This document shows, in pieces, positions 62,378 through 64,000 of a stretch of DNA of 64,000 bases (positions are counted from its first letter, which is position 1; every line of letters starts with the position of its first letter). The notes beneath the pieces were generated by a model that was given only the letters and a program-made list of their open reading frames with translations, searched no databases and was not told the DNA's origin. The stretch comes from Acinetobacter johnsonii CIP 64.6 (lineage in GTDB: Bacteria > Pseudomonadota > Gammaproteobacteria > Pseudomonadales > Moraxellaceae): NCBI RefSeq assembly GCF_000368045.1, contig NZ_KB849229.1, positions 56,112-120,111 of the forward strand, given 5' to 3'. A program made the position numbers and the translations under genes.

Positions 62378-63058
62378 TATCGCTCTTGATTTATCCCTCG
62401 TAAAAACTGGCTCATCCATTAGATTTTCTGCTATGTAAAATAGATGAAAATTATGGAGATGAATTAAAGTATGGAATTTCCAAAAAGATCGTTTTTTCCT
62501 CTGTAACGAGGGCATAATTTGTGGGTGAAAATTAAATTTTTATCACTATTTTTGGTGAGAACGATATTGATTGAGGTAGAAAACCAACCTTTTTGGTTGG
62601 CTTTACATAAAGTAACAAAAATCTAAAAATACGATTGTAAATAAAAACTTAAATAATGTGATTTTTAAAATATAAAACCTTCTGTTAAACGCCAAAAAAA
62701 ATGAACAATAAGAAAGCTTTTAATGTGATTTTTAATGCGAATGGTTTCCACTTTGAACCAGTGTATGCAGGTGATCTATAGATCTTTAAAAGTTGCAATT
62801 AGGTTAGGTTGTGTAGAAATTTTAAACAATATTTGTCTGTCTATTTTACGATTTTTATATTTAGGACAAGTGTATTTTATTGCAAAAATTCAGTGCTAAG
62901 ATAATTCACAATGGAAAACTTAGAAGCTAAGTTGAATCGTCAATTGGTATCCGAAACTGACCAGTTAAAGAACTTTCTAGTACATGACACCTTTCATTTA
63001 GTGACTCGGTTTAAAGCTTCAAAATACTTAAAAATGAAACTCGAAAAAGGATGTACAC
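62378..63058. other. 680-bp non-coding upstream region of the adhesin gene
   Basis: AT-rich, with no known gene. A small hairpin CCAACC-TTTTT-GGTTGG lies at 62584-62600. A 57-codon frame (62911-63084, beginning MENLEAKLNRQL) overlaps the adhesin start by 26 bp in another frame but lacks a clear ribosome-binding site. The promoter of the adhesin must lie in this stretch; no single -35/-10 pair stands out. Confidence 0.5.
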
Positions 63059-64000
63059 ATGGATCAGAAAGTCACGTTAATTGATAAAAAGTCTCACCAA
63101 GGCATCGAGGTAAATGCCTCGGGCAAAATACAATTGTCAGCGCAGAACCCCTCGGTCGTTCAACTTAAAATCTCTTCAGAAGATATTAAAGAATACAAAA
63201 AGGAAGGTAACAATCTCGTTGTTGTCTTAAAAAGTGGTGAATTAATAACAATAATGGGCTTTTTTGATGCAGATAACAGCCTTGTTTTGCAAGATGATGT
63301 TAATCATAAATTGCTTTGGGTTGAGTTTAGCTCTAATGAGGAATCATTAAGTGCGACCTATGCAGAACTCAATGATGTAGGGCCTTTATTATATGGTGAG
63401 AATGATGCTGCTTCTCCATGGGCTTGGGCCGCAGTTCCATTGACTGCAGGCGGCATTTTAGCTTGGGCAGGGCATGATTCAGGAAATGATTCTGATAAGG
63501 GGATAGGCGAAACGAACGAAGGACCAAGTGCCCCAGAATCAGTGGTGATTGGTAATGGTGATGAATGGATTACAGCAGATGAAATTGACGCAGATGGCAA
63601 AGTTGACGTTACGATTGACTTACCTGCAGATGCAGTCGCTGGTGACAGTGTTATCGTCAATGGTGAAGAAACAGTATTGACGGCTGACGACATTGCTGAA
63701 GGTGAAATCATCGTTAAAGTGGACGCACCGAATGAAGGCGAAACATTAGAAGTCGATGTGATCATCAAGGATAAAGATGGCAATGAGTCAGATCCGACTC
63801 AAGCAGAAGCAACTGTGGATACTACAGCCCCCTTAGCTCCAGATTCGGTCACCATCGGTAATGGCGATGAATGGATCTCCGCAGATGAAATTGATGCAGA
63901 TGGCAAAGTCGACGTTAAGATTGATTTACCTGCAGATGCGGTAGCTGGTGACAGTGTTATCGTCAACGGTGAAGAAACAGTATTGACGGCTGACGACATT
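63059..64000 (+). CDS. Large Bap-type repeat adhesin, N-terminal part (window edge)
   Basis: The frame is open from the ATG at 63059 (AAAGG upstream) to the window end: 314 codons without a stop. The start (MDQKVTLIDKKSHQGIEV, VVQLKISSEDIKEYKKEG, LVVVLKSGELITIMGFF) is the BapA-type prefix domain. A Gly/Ala/Trp-rich hydrophobic stretch follows (WAWAAVPLTAGGILAWAG), then acidic Ig-like repeats of 102 residues (GNGDEWITADEIDADGKVD and its near copy). Such proteins are exported by type I secretion and mediate biofilm formation. The strongly acidic composition and near-identical DNA repeats are typical. Confidence 0.9.
   Translation, partial: MDQKVTLIDKKSHQGIEVNASGKIQLSAQNPSVVQLKISSEDIKEYKKEGNNLVVVLKSGELITIMGFFDADNSLVLQDDVNHKLLWVEFSSNEESLSATYAELNDVGPLLYGENDAASPWAWAAVPLTAGGILAWAGHDSGNDSDKGIGETNEGPSAPESVVIGNGDEWITADEIDADGKVDVTIDLPADAVAGDSVIVNGEETVLTADDIAEGEIIVKVDAPNEGETLEVDVIIKDKDGNESDPTQAEATVDTTAPLAPDSVTIGNGDEWISADEIDADGKVDVKIDLPADAVAGDSVIVNGEETVLTADDI
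63551..64000 (+). repeat. Near-identical 306-bp tandem repeats in the adhesin gene
   Basis: The unit starting with GGTAATGG at 63551 recurs at 63857 with few substitutions, an offset of 306 bp (102 codons). The second unit is cut by the window edge, so the repeat number is unknown. Confidence 0.88.

Noticed and set aside
62255..62515. 86-codon reverse frame after the APE cluster
   Set aside because: It runs through the terminator hairpin at 62336-62377 and has no protein-like pattern.
63358..63999. Reverse-strand Ser/Ala-rich frames opposite the adhesin
   Set aside because: They are antisense shadows of the acidic repeat region, repeating with the same 306-bp period; the forward frame is clearly the coding one.
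1..64000. tRNA, rRNA and CRISPR loci
   Set aside because: I found no tRNA T-loop or acceptor patterns, rRNA segments or regularly spaced short repeats by eye; a tRNAscan or CRISPR search could overrule this.

Overview
The window looks like Acinetobacter (Moraxellaceae) chromosome. The base composition is AT-rich, a galU-ugd-gpi-galE-pgm module closes a capsule (K) locus, and a wzi-like gene, a glmU-glmS pair and an aryl-polyene cluster follow. No species can be named from the sequence alone.

1-22.8 kb is the distal part of a Wzx/Wzy-type capsule locus. It holds dTDP-rhamnose genes (rmlB fragment, rmlDAC), wzx, UDP-galactopyranose mutase, several glycosyltransferases and an EpsG-like wzy in a very AT-rich core. 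A decayed IS5-type remnant, an orphan reverse-strand glycosyltransferase, a second glycosyltransferase and a reverse-strand manC come next. A large WcaJ-type initiating transferase, galU, ugd, gpi, galE, wzi and pgm complete it. The predicted sugar supply is rhamnose, galactofuranose, mannose and glucose/galactose/glucuronate.

22.9-33.9 kb is a Tn7-like transposon (tnsA-B-C-D-E, all reverse strand) in the classical attTn7 position: its terminal ACA lies exactly 24 bp beyond the glmS stop codon. It is damaged. An IS3-family element with perfect 25-bp inverted repeats and a 3-bp target duplication splits tnsD. A G8 tract puts the end of tnsD in frame with tnsE. TnsA seems to lack its usual catalytic lysine. 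No left end is visible beyond tnsE. The glmS-proximal end is a perfect 212-bp tandem duplication. Each copy carries three 20-bp TnsB-box-like repeats and a strong terminator facing glmS read-through. A DUF1778/GNAT toxin-antitoxin pair with a perfect palindromic operator lies between tnsA and this end, and three oppositely oriented TnsB-like boxes follow it, hinting at remains of more than one element.

34-40.7 kb is a co-directional housekeeping run: ribB(A)-ribH-nusB-thiL-pgpA-glmU-glmS. 41.2-45.4 kb holds a MetF-like protein with a MetV-type Cys-rich tail, queH, a small hypothetical gene, a gene-poor stretch with a cysteine-rich 47-codon ORF, and metR.

45.5-62.2 kb is an aryl-polyene (APE) cluster with a good promoter and a terminator at its end. 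It encodes ketosynthases and a chain-length-factor-like protein, two ACPs, an AMP-ligase fused to a hot-dog dehydratase, a ketoreductase, a dehydratase, acyltransferases, a glycosyltransferase, an aromatic ammonia-lyase, a thioesterase, a LolA-like carrier, an MMPL exporter, a flavoprotein, a DUF3261 lipoprotein and a small secreted protein. At 63.06 kb a giant Bap-type adhesin begins and runs off the window with 102-residue repeats. Capsule, polyene and adhesin make much of this window devoted to the cell surface.
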